The translations under genes were made by a program, and so were the position numbers. The notes beneath the pieces are model-generated. The model made no database searches, was not told the origin of the DNA, and saw only the letters and a list, made by a program, of their open reading frames with translations. From NCBI RefSeq assembly GCF_000482245.1, contig NZ_AWNH01000044.1:1-42306 (forward strand): a DNA stretch of 42,306 bases, given 5' to 3'. The DNA comes from Leptolyngbya sp. Heron Island J. GTDB taxonomy: Bacteria > Cyanobacteriota > Cyanobacteriia > Phormidesmidales > Phormidesmidaceae. This document shows positions 16,650 to 25,766 of this stretch, piece by piece; within the stretch, counting starts at the first letter, position 1, and each line of letters starts with the position of its first letter.

Positions 16650-17798
16650 ATGGCCAAAGAATCCTGGGTCGAAACGTCGGACTCATCACAGCGATTGACT
16701 ATTTCAATCGGCAGTGTTTTGTTGCTAATAGCGGCTATCCCTCTACTGGTCCTGCTTTGGCAGCTAAAGAGCTTATTGCTGCTGGTGATGATTGCGGTGG
16801 TGTTAGCGTGCTCCATTGCCCCAGTTGTCGATTGGGCTGAGCAATATCGCGTACCCCGCTGGCTCGGCGTCATCTTGGTGTATTTAACGCTGATTGGGGG
16901 GCTGGTACTGTTGGGTGTGCTGATTGGGCCCACAGTATTTGAGCAGATAGAACGGATTATTCGTCGGGTGCCCGTATCGCTACGCGGTTTGCTCAATGAA
17001 GCGGATGCCTGGCTGACGGCCTTTACCGATACGCGCTCCTTGACCACTAACGAACTCTTTACTCAGCTGATTGATGTCCAGGGGTTGATCAGCTGGGTGA
17101 TTAAATCTAGCCAGCAGTTGCTTGTACGCTCCTATGGGGTAACAACAGGCATTTTAGGTGGGGTGCTGAGTTTGGTCCTGTCATTGTTTGTGTCTGGCTA
17201 TATGGTGACTGACAGTCGCACCCTGGTCAAAAATTTAACCCGATTGTTGCCCAGTCCCTGGGATGAAAAGATTCTGGCGCAGATGCCCTACATGGGTCAG
17301 CGTATTGGCGGCTATTTGCGGGGGCGTATTTTGGTGTCTGCCCTGCTCTCAGTGGCCACTAGCGTTGGATTGAGCCTACTAGGGTTAAAAGACTTGGCAG
17401 TGGGTCTGGGGGCAATTGCGGGGGTGACTAATTTAATTCCGTTTTTAGGGCCAATTTTGGGGGCAGTTCCAGCCTTGCTGGTGTCCATTCCCCAGGGCGG
17501 GTGGACATTTCTCTGGGTGCTGCTGCTCTATGTCATCGCTCAAAATCTTGAAACCTATATTCTGGACCCCCTGCTGGTGGGGTCTTCAGTGGGTGTACAT
17601 CCGCTGTATCAGCTGCTGGCGGTTTTGGGGGGAGCCCAGGTGTTGGGGATCATTGGGGCGCTAATTGTGCCGCCCTGGGTAGCAGGCAGTGCTGTGCTAT
17701 TGGAAAATCTGTATCTGCGTCCAAAATTAATCATGGAACGACAGCAGCGGCGCAATGGGGGCTTACCCGAGTTGGCCGGTTTTCAGACGGATAGTTAA
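16650..17798 (+). CDS. AI-2E family (PerM/YdiK-type) membrane transporter
   Basis: Integral inner-membrane protein of 382 residues. Two N-terminal hydrophobic segments (about 20-70), a soluble central stretch (about 95-150), and several C-terminal segments with GLSLLGLKDLAVGLGAIAGVTNLIPFLGPILGAVPALLVS carry the family's NLIPFLGPILG motif. The family name comes from the autoinducer-2 exporter TqsA, but most members transport other or unknown substrates, including Na+/H+ exchange for some. It follows pmbA by 41 bases on the same strand; a functional link is not evident. Confidence 0.92.
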   Translation: MAKESWVETSDSSQRLTISIGSVLLLIAAIPLLVLLWQLKSLLLLVMIAVVLACSIAPVVDWAEQYRVPRWLGVILVYLTLIGGLVLLGVLIGPTVFEQIERIIRRVPVSLRGLLNEADAWLTAFTDTRSLTTNELFTQLIDVQGLISWVIKSSQQLLVRSYGVTTGILGGVLSLVLSLFVSGYMVTDSRTLVKNLTRLLPSPWDEKILAQMPYMGQRIGGYLRGRILVSALLSVATSVGLSLLGLKDLAVGLGAIAGVTNLIPFLGPILGAVPALLVSIPQGGWTFLWVLLLYVIAQNLETYILDPLLVGSSVGVHPLYQLLAVLGGAQVLGIIGALIVPPWVAGSAVLLENLYLRPKLIMERQQRRNGGLPELAGFQTDS

Positions 17799-18112
17799 CT
17801 CAACCCGTTGTAAGAATGGCGAGCATCAGATGTCTGGGTAATGTGCTCAGACCCAGGTAATTCTGTGTGTGTCTTGCCGTAGGTTAACTCAAGCCCCTAC
17901 CCTGAGGTTGGGCAACTTTGGGCAACATCTACCCACAGCTCTGCGGTGTATCCAAACGATGGATACGGATATATTTTCTAATGTCTTTAATGTTTTTGGG
18001 GACCAGCTCTGATGGATCTTCTAATGGGCTGCTGGCCTTCTATTGCAGGCTTTTTATAGTTGAGAGATTAATTTTGACGCTACGGCTTTTTGATCAGTCT
18101 GACTAGCGACGT
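17799..18112. other. Non-coding gap upstream of the SLC13-type transporter
   Basis: 314 bases. A short open frame at 17918-18106 has no recognisable protein character. A weak stem (GGGTAATGTGCTCAGACCC, about 17836-17856) is visible. I see no riboswitch or clear promoter boxes. Confidence 0.4.
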
Positions 18113-19912
18113 ATGGCTATCGATATTGAAATACTTATGACCTTTGGGGTGACTCTAGTTGCTCTAATTCTATTTGTGGTGGAATGGCTACCTGCGGATA
18201 TCACGGCCCTGGGGGTAATGGTGACGCTGATGCTGCTAGGGCTGGTCAGTCCCCAGGAAGGCATTGCTGGCTTTAGTAATTCGGCTACGATTACGGTGAT
18301 GGCAATGTTTATTCTCAGTGCTGGCATTGCCCGCACGGGAGCCTTGCAACAGGCAAGCACCTGGCTGATGCAGTGGGGAGGCAAAACCTGTCGTCGTCAA
18401 ATTTTTGCTCTGGGTTTGATCGTTGGCCCCATCTCTGGGTTGATCAATAACACAGCGGTGGTTTCGGTGTTTTTGCCCATCATTGAAGACTTCTGTCAGC
18501 AGCATCGGTTGTCGCCTTCAAAGCTGTTGATGCCCCTATCGTTTGCCACAATTTTGGGCGGTATGCTGACAGTGGTGGGGACTTCCACCAGTGTCTTGGC
18601 CAGCGGTCTGTCGGATCAGCTCGGCTACGGTGAGTTTTCTTTGTTTCAGTTTGTGGAGCTGGGGGCGGCCATCTTTGTGGTGGGTCTGCTATATCTGATG
18701 TTTATTGCTCCGGTGCTGTTGCCCAATCGGGATGTGTCTGGGAGTACGCTGAGCCAGGAGTATGGTCTCAAGGAGTATGTCAGTGAGGTGGTAGTGACGC
18801 CGCGCTCTAGTTTGGTGGGACAGACGTTGCAGAATAGTCAGCTGCAGCGTCGATTTGACCTGGATGTGCTGGAAATTATTCGCAATGGTAACCATTTTCC
18901 TCAGCCCCTAGGGGACAAGTCGCTATGTGCTGGCGATATTTTGCTGGTGCGGAGTCGTCGGGATGACTTGCTAAAAATTCGAGACGGTGAGGGCATTGAG
19001 ATTTTGCCGGATGTGCAATTTGGCCAAAAGTCCTGGCAGGCGGATTTGAGTTCGGGTCAGGAGGGGGTGGCCGAGGCACTGGTTATCGCTAATTCAAACT
19101 TGGTGGGGTCTACGTTAAAGGAATTACGGTTTCGGCAAAGGTATAACGTCACGGTGTTGGCGATTCGTCGCGGTCAAGATCTGGTGCGTGAACGCATGGG
19201 TAAGGTGCGGCTAAAGTTTGGTGATTTGCTGCTGGTGCAGGGGCCAAAACAGAGTTTGCTGGGATTGCAAACGAGTCGTGATTTGCTGGTACTCGAACAG
19301 CGCGATCTGGAAAGTCTGCGGTCGGATCGGGCGAATGTGGCCATGGGAATTGGCGTGGGTGTGGTTGCGATCGCAGCCTTCACCCCAATCAATATTTTGG
19401 TCTCAGCCTTAGCGGGTGTGCTGCTGATGATCCTGACCGGCTGTCTTAAGCCTGGAGAACTGTATCAGGCGGTGCGTTGGGATGTGATCTTTCTACTTGC
19501 CTGTCTGATTCCCCTCGGCACGGCCATGGAAAGCTCTGGCGCAACGGCATTACTGGCACAGCAGCTAATTGCCATTGGTGGCAGCCTATCAGGCTATGGT
19601 TTGCTGAGTATGCTGTATGTGCTGACAACAGTGTTATCTAGCATCCTGTCCAATAGTGCGGCGGTAATATTACTGTTGCCAGTGGGTTTAAGGGTGGCAT
19701 CCGAACTGGGACTAAATGTGTTTACAGTGATGTTTGTGATTACCTTTGCTGCCTCTAACAGTTTTATGACCCCCATCGGCTATCAGACCAATACTATGGT
19801 CTACACGGCCGGGGGCTATCGGTTTTTAGATTTTGTGAGGGTGGGCGGTCCGCTGAGCTTGGTGTTAGCCTTGGTCACACCCCCATTAGCCATTTGGCTG
19901 TATGGTCTTTAG
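18113..19912 (+). CDS. SLC13/DASS-type anion permease with two TrkA-C domains (probable sulfate transporter)
   Basis: 599-residue membrane transporter. An N-terminal membrane half (about 1-205) includes GLINNTAVVSVFLPII. Two soluble RCK/TrkA-C domains follow (about 225-290 and 315-385; RSSLVGQTL and NSNLVGSTL begin each). A C-terminal membrane half (about 400-599) ends with ASNSFMTPIGYQTNTMVYTAGGY. The repeated NNTA and SNSFMTPIGYQTN motifs are the sodium/anion sites of the SLC13/ArsB superfamily. Algal and cyanobacterial proteins of this layout are often sodium/sulfate transporters. The next gene is cysC for sulfate activation, which supports sulfate as the substrate, although dicarboxylates or other anions cannot be excluded. 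Confidence 0.88.
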   Translation: MAIDIEILMTFGVTLVALILFVVEWLPADITALGVMVTLMLLGLVSPQEGIAGFSNSATITVMAMFILSAGIARTGALQQASTWLMQWGGKTCRRQIFALGLIVGPISGLINNTAVVSVFLPIIEDFCQQHRLSPSKLLMPLSFATILGGMLTVVGTSTSVLASGLSDQLGYGEFSLFQFVELGAAIFVVGLLYLMFIAPVLLPNRDVSGSTLSQEYGLKEYVSEVVVTPRSSLVGQTLQNSQLQRRFDLDVLEIIRNGNHFPQPLGDKSLCAGDILLVRSRRDDLLKIRDGEGIEILPDVQFGQKSWQADLSSGQEGVAEALVIANSNLVGSTLKELRFRQRYNVTVLAIRRGQDLVRERMGKVRLKFGDLLLVQGPKQSLLGLQTSRDLLVLEQRDLESLRSDRANVAMGIGVGVVAIAAFTPINILVSALAGVLLMILTGCLKPGELYQAVRWDVIFLLACLIPLGTAMESSGATALLAQQLIAIGGSLSGYGLLSMLYVLTTVLSSILSNSAAVILLLPVGLRVASELGLNVFTVMFVITFAASNSFMTPIGYQTNTMVYTAGGYRFLDFVRVGGPLSLVLALVTPPLAIWLYGL

Positions 19913-20063
19913 GGGCTGAGCCTGGTGTTGGCTACTGGGTGACCACTGGGTGGCCACTTGATCAACGTTCCCAATGCTGGCAGCTTATAAAGATTGGTAA
20001 CGTATAATGCTTCCATGTAAATATGGGTAGCGTTCAACTATAGCTTTTAGGAGTATTTTTTAT

Positions 20064-20606
20064 ATGCAACATCGTGGAGTAACCGTTTGGTTTACGGGTC
20101 TGAGTGGCTCGGGTAAAACGACTATTAGTCAGGCCTTAGAGAAAAAACTACGGGCGGCAGGTGCCAAACTTGAAATTTTAGATGGGGATATTGTTCGCAC
20201 TAATCTCACGAAAGGGTTGGGATTTAGCAAAGAAGACCGCGATGAAAATGTACGTCGGATCGGATTTGTCGCCAACCTGCTGACTCGCAACGGTGTGATT
20301 GTTCTGGTGTCGGCCATTTCTCCTTATCGTGACGTCCGTGACCAGGTGCGTCAGCGGATTGGGGATTTTGTTGAGGTCTATGCTAATGCATCGGTGGAAG
20401 TGTGTGAAAGCCGTGATGTGAAGGGGCTTTATAAGAAGGCACGGAGTGGTGAAATCAAAAACTTTACGGGCATTAGCGATCCTTACGAAGAACCCCTAAC
20501 CCCCGAGGTAAATTGTGAGACTGAACAAGAGACTCTTGAAGAGTCGGTTAATAAGGTGATGGCAAAGCTGGAAGAGCTTGGCTACATCACCCCTGTAGCG
20601 GTTTAA
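20064..20606 (+). CDS. cysC: Adenylylsulfate (APS) kinase
   Basis: 180 residues; it phosphorylates adenosine 5'-phosphosulfate with ATP to give PAPS for sulfate assimilation or sulfotransfer. The P-loop GLSGSGKTT (12-20) is followed by LEILDGDIVRTNLTKGLGFSKEDRDENVRRIGFVA, the APS-binding family block, then ISPYRDVRDQVR and the KGLYKKARSGEIKNFTGISDPYEEP lid. Stand-alone length, with no sulfurylase fusion. It follows the SLC13-type transporter by about 150 bases in the same direction, so co-expression for sulfate use is plausible. A good Shine-Dalgarno (TAGGAGT) precedes the ATG, and a terminator-like hairpin follows. Confidence 0.96.
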   Translation: MQHRGVTVWFTGLSGSGKTTISQALEKKLRAAGAKLEILDGDIVRTNLTKGLGFSKEDRDENVRRIGFVANLLTRNGVIVLVSAISPYRDVRDQVRQRIGDFVEVYANASVEVCESRDVKGLYKKARSGEIKNFTGISDPYEEPLTPEVNCETEQETLEESVNKVMAKLEELGYITPVAV

Positions 20607-20638
20607 CGCAACTCATAAATTGTCTTCTTTGGGATATT

Positions 20639-20671
20639 AGGGATAGAAAGACCGTGTGTCTTTTTATCCCT
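20639..20671 (+). terminator. Hairpin terminator after cysC
   Basis: Arms AGGGATAGAAAGAC (20639-20652) and GTCTTTTTATCCCT (20658-20671) pair with one mismatch around CGTGT, followed by a T-rich stretch. It lies between cysC and the convergent cpcF and may serve both. Confidence 0.7.
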
Positions 20672-20726
20672 TTCTTGTTGCTTGTATTTTGTGGCTTGTA
20701 TCTTGTTGTTGGTGCCTTGATGTTTA

Positions 20727-21377
20727 TTACTTTTTTATCCCTGACTGTTGTTGGCTGAGGTTCTCTAAAGCCCACTGAGCTCTGGCTTGTACAACAGATG
20801 TGTCGTCATGGTGAACTAGCTGTGTAAGGCACTGGATGATTTTTGTTGTTTCGCTGAGCTGTAGAGCAAGGGCTTCAAGCCCTACTGTGGCGGCATAGCG
20901 TACTACCCATTCTTCATCATGGGTCACTTGCAACAGTGCTGTTTGCGATCGCACCATGGCATCCTGACGTTCATGGTCGGCGATGTCGGCCCACCGAATT
21001 GTGCCTAACCCCCGCGCCGCTGCCCGCCGAACGCTTAAGGAAAAATCATTAGCTGCGGCATCTAACAGCAATTCCTGACCTCGTGGGTCACCAATGCCAG
21101 CCAGGGCTCGAATCGCCCAGGCCCTCGCACCATAGTTATAGTTATCTAATTTTTCTAAGAGGGGAGATACCGCCGGAATGCCAATGCCAATTAATCCTTC
21201 GACAGCGGCGACAGCGGCTCCCGGATTGTTAAATCCCAACACTTGAATTAGCGTGGGGATTGACCGTTCATCCTCAAGGCTACTCAAATCCTCAACGGCA
21301 TCCAATAATCCTTGGGCAGAATCGGCATCGTTAACAGCCTGCAAATATTTGTCGAACGTATCTAGTGAGGCGACCAT
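20727..21377 (-). CDS. cpcF: Phycocyanobilin alpha-phycocyanin lyase subunit CpcF
   Basis: 216-residue HEAT-repeat protein, the smaller half of the E/F bilin lyase that attaches phycocyanobilin to Cys84 of CpcA. The helical repeats are seen in RSIPTLIQVLGFNNPGAAVAAVEGLIGIGIPAVSPLLEKLDNYNYGARAWAIRALAGIGDPRG, where the NYGARAWAIRALAGIGDPR block is characteristic of CpcF. Its start overlaps the cpcE stop by one base (TAATG), so the two chains are translationally coupled, as expected for a heterodimer. PecF, the phycoerythrocyanin isomerase-lyase, is the alternative, but the gene follows cpcBA and no pec genes are seen. Confidence 0.92.
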   Translation of the reverse strand: MVASLDTFDKYLQAVNDADSAQGLLDAVEDLSSLEDERSIPTLIQVLGFNNPGAAVAAVEGLIGIGIPAVSPLLEKLDNYNYGARAWAIRALAGIGDPRGQELLLDAAANDFSLSVRRAAARGLGTIRWADIADHERQDAMVRSQTALLQVTHDEEWVVRYAATVGLEALALQLSETTKIIQCLTQLVHHDDTSVVQARAQWALENLSQQQSGIKK

Positions 21378-22216
21378 TACAACAAACTATCCATTAATTC
21401 CATTATCCGACGGCTGTCGGCAGAAAGGGTAAGGGCCTCTGATGCGGATGGAGGCTCAAGATTAATGTGGTGCTCAAGCACGCCTTTAAGGGCGATCAGC
21501 TTCATGCTATTTTCTGCCAGGGTATTTGCGATCGCATCTGCTCCTGGCAGATAGCCAACGGCCCCTAAATCCATCAGCGCAGCCCGACGTAGCTGCAGCT
21601 GGTCATGCTGCAAAACCTTAACCAATTGCTCAGCATACTGAGATTCCCCAGTAATTTGATACATGGCTCGGGCCGCCGCATTACAGACTTGAGGCACCCC
21701 ATGGGTCAAAAAAGGGGCAATGGTTGAGACCAGTTCTGCTGTGCCCAGGGTACCTAATGCTTCCAAAATGGCATTGTAGGGCTGCACCAGATGGGGCTTA
21801 CCGTCAACCTGCACCGCTGCTGCCACACCGCCATCCAGCAGATTGACCAGAGGAGGGACAGCAACCGAGTTACCTAAACTTTCAAGGGACTGGGCAGCTT
21901 TTTCTCTCACATAATAGTCATCGCAACGGAGACAATTAGTCAGGGCAGGCACCACCCTGTCATCGCCCTGGCCAATTTTTCCCAGCGCCGTGACGGCATT
22001 ACGACGTAGTGGATAGCCACCGTCGGGTGAGCGATCGGTATCATCCTCTAAGGCCAGAAGTAAGGCATCGATGGCCTCAGGCTGGCGTACACGCATCTTA
22101 CCCAACCACCAGGCGGCGTAATATCGCAACCCTGGATCAGCAGTTTGATTAATATTGACCAGGGCTTGCTCGGTTGTTAGCGGTTGGCCATCTGGATTGT
22201 GGGGAATTCCACTCAC
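21377..22216 (-). CDS. cpcE: Phycocyanobilin alpha-phycocyanin lyase subunit CpcE
   Basis: 279-residue HEAT-repeat protein, the larger half of the CpcE/CpcF lyase. Strong family segments include LTTEQALVNINQTADPGLRYYAAWWLGKMRV, GGYPLRRNAVTALGKIGQGD, YYVREKAAQSLESLG, GKPHLVQPYNAILEALGTLG and LKGVLEHHI, ending RIMELMDSLL. It lies about 195 bases downstream of cpcA on the same strand, with a hairpin and a 16-base palindrome in that gap, so it may be transcribed at a lower level than cpcBA by read-through or from its own promoter. Confidence 0.95.
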   Translation of the reverse strand: MSGIPHNPDGQPLTTEQALVNINQTADPGLRYYAAWWLGKMRVRQPEAIDALLLALEDDTDRSPDGGYPLRRNAVTALGKIGQGDDRVVPALTNCLRCDDYYVREKAAQSLESLGNSVAVPPLVNLLDGGVAAAVQVDGKPHLVQPYNAILEALGTLGTAELVSTIAPFLTHGVPQVCNAAARAMYQITGESQYAEQLVKVLQHDQLQLRRAALMDLGAVGYLPGADAIANTLAENSMKLIALKGVLEHHINLEPPSASEALTLSADSRRIMELMDSLL

Positions 22217-22263
22217 AACGTAACCTCAAGAATAGACAGAATGTCTGCTGACTTGATATACAA

Positions 22264-22279
22264 ACGTTCCATGGAACGT
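22264..22279. promoter_or_regulatory. 16-bp perfect palindrome upstream of cpcE
   Basis: ACGTTCCATGGAACGT is its own complement and sits 48 bases before the cpcE start. Its size and place suit a dimeric regulator, but no known site was recognised. Confidence 0.4.
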
Positions 22280-22378
22280 CTCTTCAAGGGCTAAATACAA
22301 CAAATCCCAGGAGTAGGAGAAAACGCCAGTCATCCTAACGTCTCCAAATACCCCTGGGAAAGCATTGAAACTCAACCA

Positions 22379-22397
22379 TCGCAGCCTGCTGCTGCGA
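22379..22397 (-). terminator. Hairpin after cpcA (attenuator or processing site)
   Basis: Arms TCGCAGC and GCTGCGA around a five-base loop form a tight GC-rich stem 15 bases after the cpcA stop (leftward reading). There is no long T-run, so partial termination or 3'-end stabilisation of abundant cpcBA mRNA is more likely than full termination. A second pair, TCCCAGG/CCTGGGA, spans 22304-22360. Confidence 0.5.
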
Positions 22398-22411
22398 GGC
22401 TAAAGATTCAA

Positions 22412-22900
22412 CTAGCTAAGAGCGTTGATTGCATAGTCAAGGTAAGCATTCGCCTCAGTAGCAGGCTGACCACTTAAACCATGGCTAGACTTAATGTACT
22501 TGAGTGCTTCAATGTACCAGCTAGGAGACAACTCGTAGGAACGGTTAATCTCATCTAGACCAGCAACCAGATACTCGTCCATGGGGCCAGTGCCACCTGT
22601 TACCAAGCAGTAGGTGACCATGCGGAGGTAGTAACCAATGTCACGAACGCACTTATCCTTACCACGCTGGTCTGAAGCAAAGCTAGGTCCGGGCGTAGTA
22701 GTTGTGAAAGGAAACTTGCTGTAGACCGCTTGAGCAGCTCCAGAGCAGAGGCTATCAGCCTTTCCAGACAGTGCCTTAGCAGCTTCCAAGCAAGCGCTAG
22801 CACGCTGGAAACGACCAAAAGCAGACTGGATTTCGGTGGAACTCAGGAAACGACCTTGCGAATCAGCAGCGGATACTGCTTCAGTCAGAGGGGTTTTCAT
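22412..22900 (-). CDS. cpcA: C-phycocyanin alpha subunit
   Basis: 162 residues from ATG 22900; the start is set by the invariant [19 protein letters not shown] and a GGGAGAT ribosome-binding site upstream, not by the longer open frame to 22981. The chromophore Cys84 is in [20 protein letters not shown], with Asp87 for bilin N contact. Family end LDYAINALS is intact. It forms the alpha/beta monomer, trimer and hexamer discs of phycobilisome rods with CpcB. Cys37 and Cys52 are extra cysteines relative to the CpcA sequences I recall. Lyases cpcE/cpcF follow. No rod-linker gene (cpcC/D) follows directly, unlike most cpc operons. Confidence 0.98.
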   Translation of the reverse strand: MKTPLTEAVSAADSQGRFLSSTEIQSAFGRFQRASACLEAAKALSGKADSLCSGAAQAVYSKFPFTTTTPGPSFASDQRGKDKCVRDIGYYLRMVTYCLVTGGTGPMDEYLVAGLDEINRSYELSPSWYIEALKYIKSSHGLSGQPATEANAYLDYAINALS

Positions 22901-23017
22901 TGCTTGAGATATCTCCCAAAGTTTTCTAAATCGATGGACAGAAAGAGAGGTATTGATTAGAGAACTCCCATTATCTGCCAATTACCAAACTCGCTAAAAG
23001 CTATTTAGAGAATTAGC

Positions 23018-23536
23018 TTAAGCAACTGCTGCTGCTGCGCGGTCAAAGTAACCGGCAATCTCAGCCATCAGGCTGGAACAGTCACCCGAAGTAATACCAT
23101 TGGAATCATTAGCGATCGCAATGGCAGCTTCCTTCATCTTCTGAACACCAACAGCAACTGAAGCACCAGGAGTACCAAGAGCCAGATAAGTCTCACGAAG
23201 ACCGTTCAAGCAGCGATCATCCAGTACGCTAGCGTCACCAGTGAAAACAGAGTAAGTCACATAGCGGAGGATGATCTCCATGTCGCGTAGGCAAGCAGCG
23301 TTACGACGGCTAGTGTAAGCGTTACCACCAGGAGCAATTAGTGAAGGCTGCTCGGCAAACAAAGCGCGAGCGGCGTTAGTTACGATAGCGGACGCATTGC
23401 TGGTAATACGGTTAACCGCATCCATACGCTTGTTGCTGTCAGCAACCATTGCCGATAAAGCGTCCAATTGAGCACTGCTGAGATATTCGCCTCTTGCATC
23501 AGCCTGGGAGACGACCTTAGCAAACGCATCAAACAT
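23018..23536 (-). CDS. cpcB: C-phycocyanin beta subunit
   Basis: 172 residues beginning [19 protein letters not shown]. Two bilin cysteines are present: Cys82 in [11 protein letters not shown] (the beta-82/84 site, normally loaded by S/U-type lyases) and Cys153 in [10 protein letters not shown] (T-type lyase site). Asn72 in GGNAY is the usually methylated asparagine. A strong AGGAGAG ribosome-binding site precedes the ATG. cpcA follows after about 117 bases. The 577-base untranslated region upstream points to a strong regulated promoter and a long leader. Confidence 0.98.
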   Translation of the reverse strand: MFDAFAKVVSQADARGEYLSSAQLDALSAMVADSNKRMDAVNRITSNASAIVTNAARALFAEQPSLIAPGGNAYTSRRNAACLRDMEIILRYVTYSVFTGDASVLDDRCLNGLRETYLALGTPGASVAVGVQKMKEAAIAIANDSNGITSGDCSSLMAEIAGYFDRAAAAVA

Positions 23537-24113
23537 AGATTGACTCTCCTAAATTTGATTCGTCGAAATAAGTTTCCAAAAAAAAGTGGGGACGAGAACC
23601 CGTCAAGCAACTGCATCAAAAACAGTTTCAAACTATAGATAGGCGAGTGCAGACAATCTGAAACATCTTTCACAGAAGTCAGCAATCATCTCAGCAAACT
23701 TCGCTATCCCCAACTTGAAGATTAAAGCGAATAAGGTACGAATCTAAGAAAGTTAAAGAAACTTTACCTCATGCAATGTGATACTGCTGACCATCTATAG
23801 AAAATAGCTGTAAACCTGTCTAGCACAAGCCATCAGTCTATTTTATATACCGCGATGGGGGCGCAATATATTACGAATTATAAGGGTTGTGGGGAGTTGG
23901 TAACAGATATAACAATCAAAAATGCGATAGATTTACTGACTTAACCTAAGCCAGCTTGTCTAGAGAATCAGTGGCTCTCTATGACGCATGATGTCGTTAC
24001 TCTGTCAATCTAATCATTCTAAGAGAAAAGATTAGATACGACAGAAGTACCTGTAGGTCTCGCCCACTCTTCAGTAATGGTCAAAACCCTCTGCTTACAA
24101 GGGCTTGTGTTGC
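23537..24113 (-). promoter_or_regulatory. Long upstream region of cpcBA
   Basis: 577 bases without a credible gene between pebB and cpcB. Reading leftward, TATAAT-like boxes occur at about 23870-23875 and TATAAA at about 23842-23848, giving possible leaders of about 300 bases. A T-tract (23577-23585 region) lies about 45 bases before the ATG. Which box is used cannot be settled by eye. Confidence 0.45.
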
Positions 24114-24857
24114 TTAAGCGACTTGTAGATGGCGCTCTAAGTCAAACAGAAAACCATGGATATATTCTTCAGTCCATTCAGCGCCGTAATAGCGGGTTAG
24201 CATGCCTCGTGCCGGATCTTTCTCAGCACGATAGCGAATATAGCTAAGTTGGGCATCTTCAATGGCCTTAAGCCGCTCTGGGTCAGTGATGGGTTGAGCG
24301 GCTTCCACAAAGCCTAGGTAGGCGTCCAAATAGTCTTTAAAGGCGTTAAACACATGGGTGGTAACGTCTTCTAATTCAGTGGGTCGGGTCCACAAAAATG
24401 CAGGGGAAAAGAATGGTTGTGCTTCTTCTGGAAAGTCACCTCCCCAAGGGAGCTTCTGCTGATAGCGCTCAAACATAGGCATAATGGGCTCGCTATAGCG
24501 AGCCTGATAGTCCTTGCTATTGCGGAAGAGGGGTTGCATGTCAATGGCGATCAGGTGGCCACCAGGTAAGGTCACCAAGTCTCCACCAAAAAAGGGCAGA
24601 TCATACTCTAGCCGAGGGAAGATGACAAAGTTAAGGACTTGCAAACTGTCGCCTGCTTGCACATGGGCTGCCCGAATCTGTCGCAGCTTGGGAGAACAGT
24701 AGCCGTGGCTAGTGGTGAGCACGGTGACTTCACGCTTGCCCTTGCCGGTGGTGGCTGTGTTGCTCTCAAACCCCGCAGGAATTGGGTAGGGAGAAAGGTC
24801 TAGGCGATCTTGGAGAGTTGCGATCGCATAGTCTAAAAACGGCTGATACAACGTCAT
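24114..24857 (-). CDS. pebB: Phycoerythrobilin:ferredoxin oxidoreductase PebB
   Basis: 247-residue ferredoxin-dependent bilin reductase that turns 15,16-dihydrobiliverdin into phycoerythrobilin. Family-specific blocks are [39 protein letters not shown] and the C-terminal [31 protein letters not shown]. The [20 protein letters not shown] form separates PebB from PebA and PcyA. It follows pebA by 66 bases. In known systems the dihydrobiliverdin intermediate is handed from PebA to PebB, so their pairing is functional. The product supplies the phycoerythrin encoded at the right of the window. Confidence 0.94.
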   Translation of the reverse strand: MTLYQPFLDYAIATLQDRLDLSPYPIPAGFESNTATTGKGKREVTVLTTSHGYCSPKLRQIRAAHVQAGDSLQVLNFVIFPRLEYDLPFFGGDLVTLPGGHLIAIDMQPLFRNSKDYQARYSEPIMPMFERYQQKLPWGGDFPEEAQPFFSPAFLWTRPTELEDVTTHVFNAFKDYLDAYLGFVEAAQPITDPERLKAIEDAQLSYIRYRAEKDPARGMLTRYYGAEWTEEYIHGFLFDLERHLQVA

Positions 24858-24923
24858 ATAAAAAAGGGTATGGGCACCGCATGTGGGTGCCCTATAACTG
24901 CGTAATGAACGTGGTCTAAATAC

Positions 24924-25652
24924 CTAATGGGTCTGAACGGCTAGAGGAACAGCATCCTCAAACAAAAACTCATACAGAAATCGATCGGCCCATTCTGAAC
25001 CAAAATAGCTGGTAAATAGACCGTGGGCCGGGTCACGCTCAGCACTGTATTGATCGTAGTCAATCTGAGCCTTTTTAACCCGGGCAATTTCTACCTCGTT
25101 TGTTAGCGGTTCTGTATCACCTAAGATCTTCCAATAAAGATCGAGATAGTCTTTAAATGCAGACAAAACTCGCGTAGAGATAGTTTCAGTATCTGTCTTA
25201 GCAAATAATAAATACTTTGAGAAGTACTGATTAGCATCATAGAACTTCATTTCCAAACCCTGGGCCAGCTCAGCGTAGTTGTCCCGTAGCGTCTTAAGCG
25301 GCATCAGGTACTTAGCTTCGTAAGCCTCATCCTGGAACAAGGGTTGAAAGTCGAGAACAATTAAGTTCTTAACCTTACCAAAGGACAAAAAGTCAATTCC
25401 TAGTAGAGGAACGTCGTAGCAGTGGTTAGGGTAAAGGACGCCATTAAATATCTGTGCGCCTTTGCCAGCGTCAATATATGTGTAGCGAATTTTTCTGAGT
25501 TCAGGTGACTGATAACACCAACTTTGAATCGATGCTGGGATCCGCCCTCGCTCACTAATTTTGCACTCTAGTCCCTCTGGAATAGCCCGTGGTTGTAGTT
25601 CAAATCTCTCTTTTAAGGAGGTTTCTAAATGCTCTAGAAAAGGGCGGTACAT
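24924..25652 (-). CDS. pebA: 15,16-dihydrobiliverdin:ferredoxin oxidoreductase PebA
   Basis: 242 residues; it catalyses the first two-electron reduction of biliverdin IX-alpha at the C15=C16 bond. PebA blocks: RKIRYTYIDAGKGAQIFNGVLYPNHCYDVPLLGIDFLSFGKVKNLIVLDFQPLFQDE, and the C-terminal YSAERDPAHGLFTSYFGSEWADRFLYEFLFE. The LLGIDFLSFG form is that of PebA, in contrast to FFGGDLVTL in the next gene. First of the pebAB pair; an S-type lyase gene lies 114 bases upstream in the same direction, so all three may be co-transcribed. Confidence 0.95.
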   Translation of the reverse strand: MYRPFLEHLETSLKERFELQPRAIPEGLECKISERGRIPASIQSWCYQSPELRKIRYTYIDAGKGAQIFNGVLYPNHCYDVPLLGIDFLSFGKVKNLIVLDFQPLFQDEAYEAKYLMPLKTLRDNYAELAQGLEMKFYDANQYFSKYLLFAKTDTETISTRVLSAFKDYLDLYWKILGDTEPLTNEVEIARVKKAQIDYDQYSAERDPAHGLFTSYFGSEWADRFLYEFLFEDAVPLAVQTH

Positions 25653-25766
25653 GTGTCTTCGCCTTAATTAATAACGGTTACGACAGATACCTTCTGCCAT
25701 TTGCAGCATAGGAGATATCTGAGGGCCATGTCCCTATTCTTAAAAACAAAGACACATTCCGTTACA

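Noticed and set aside
17918-18106. Small gene upstream of the SLC13-type transporter
   Set aside because: No ribosome-binding site, no domain, and a stop just before the transporter start.
20727-22216. PecE/PecF isomerase-lyase pair
   Set aside because: The genes follow cpcBA, no phycoerythrocyanin subunits are present, and the motifs fit CpcE/CpcF.
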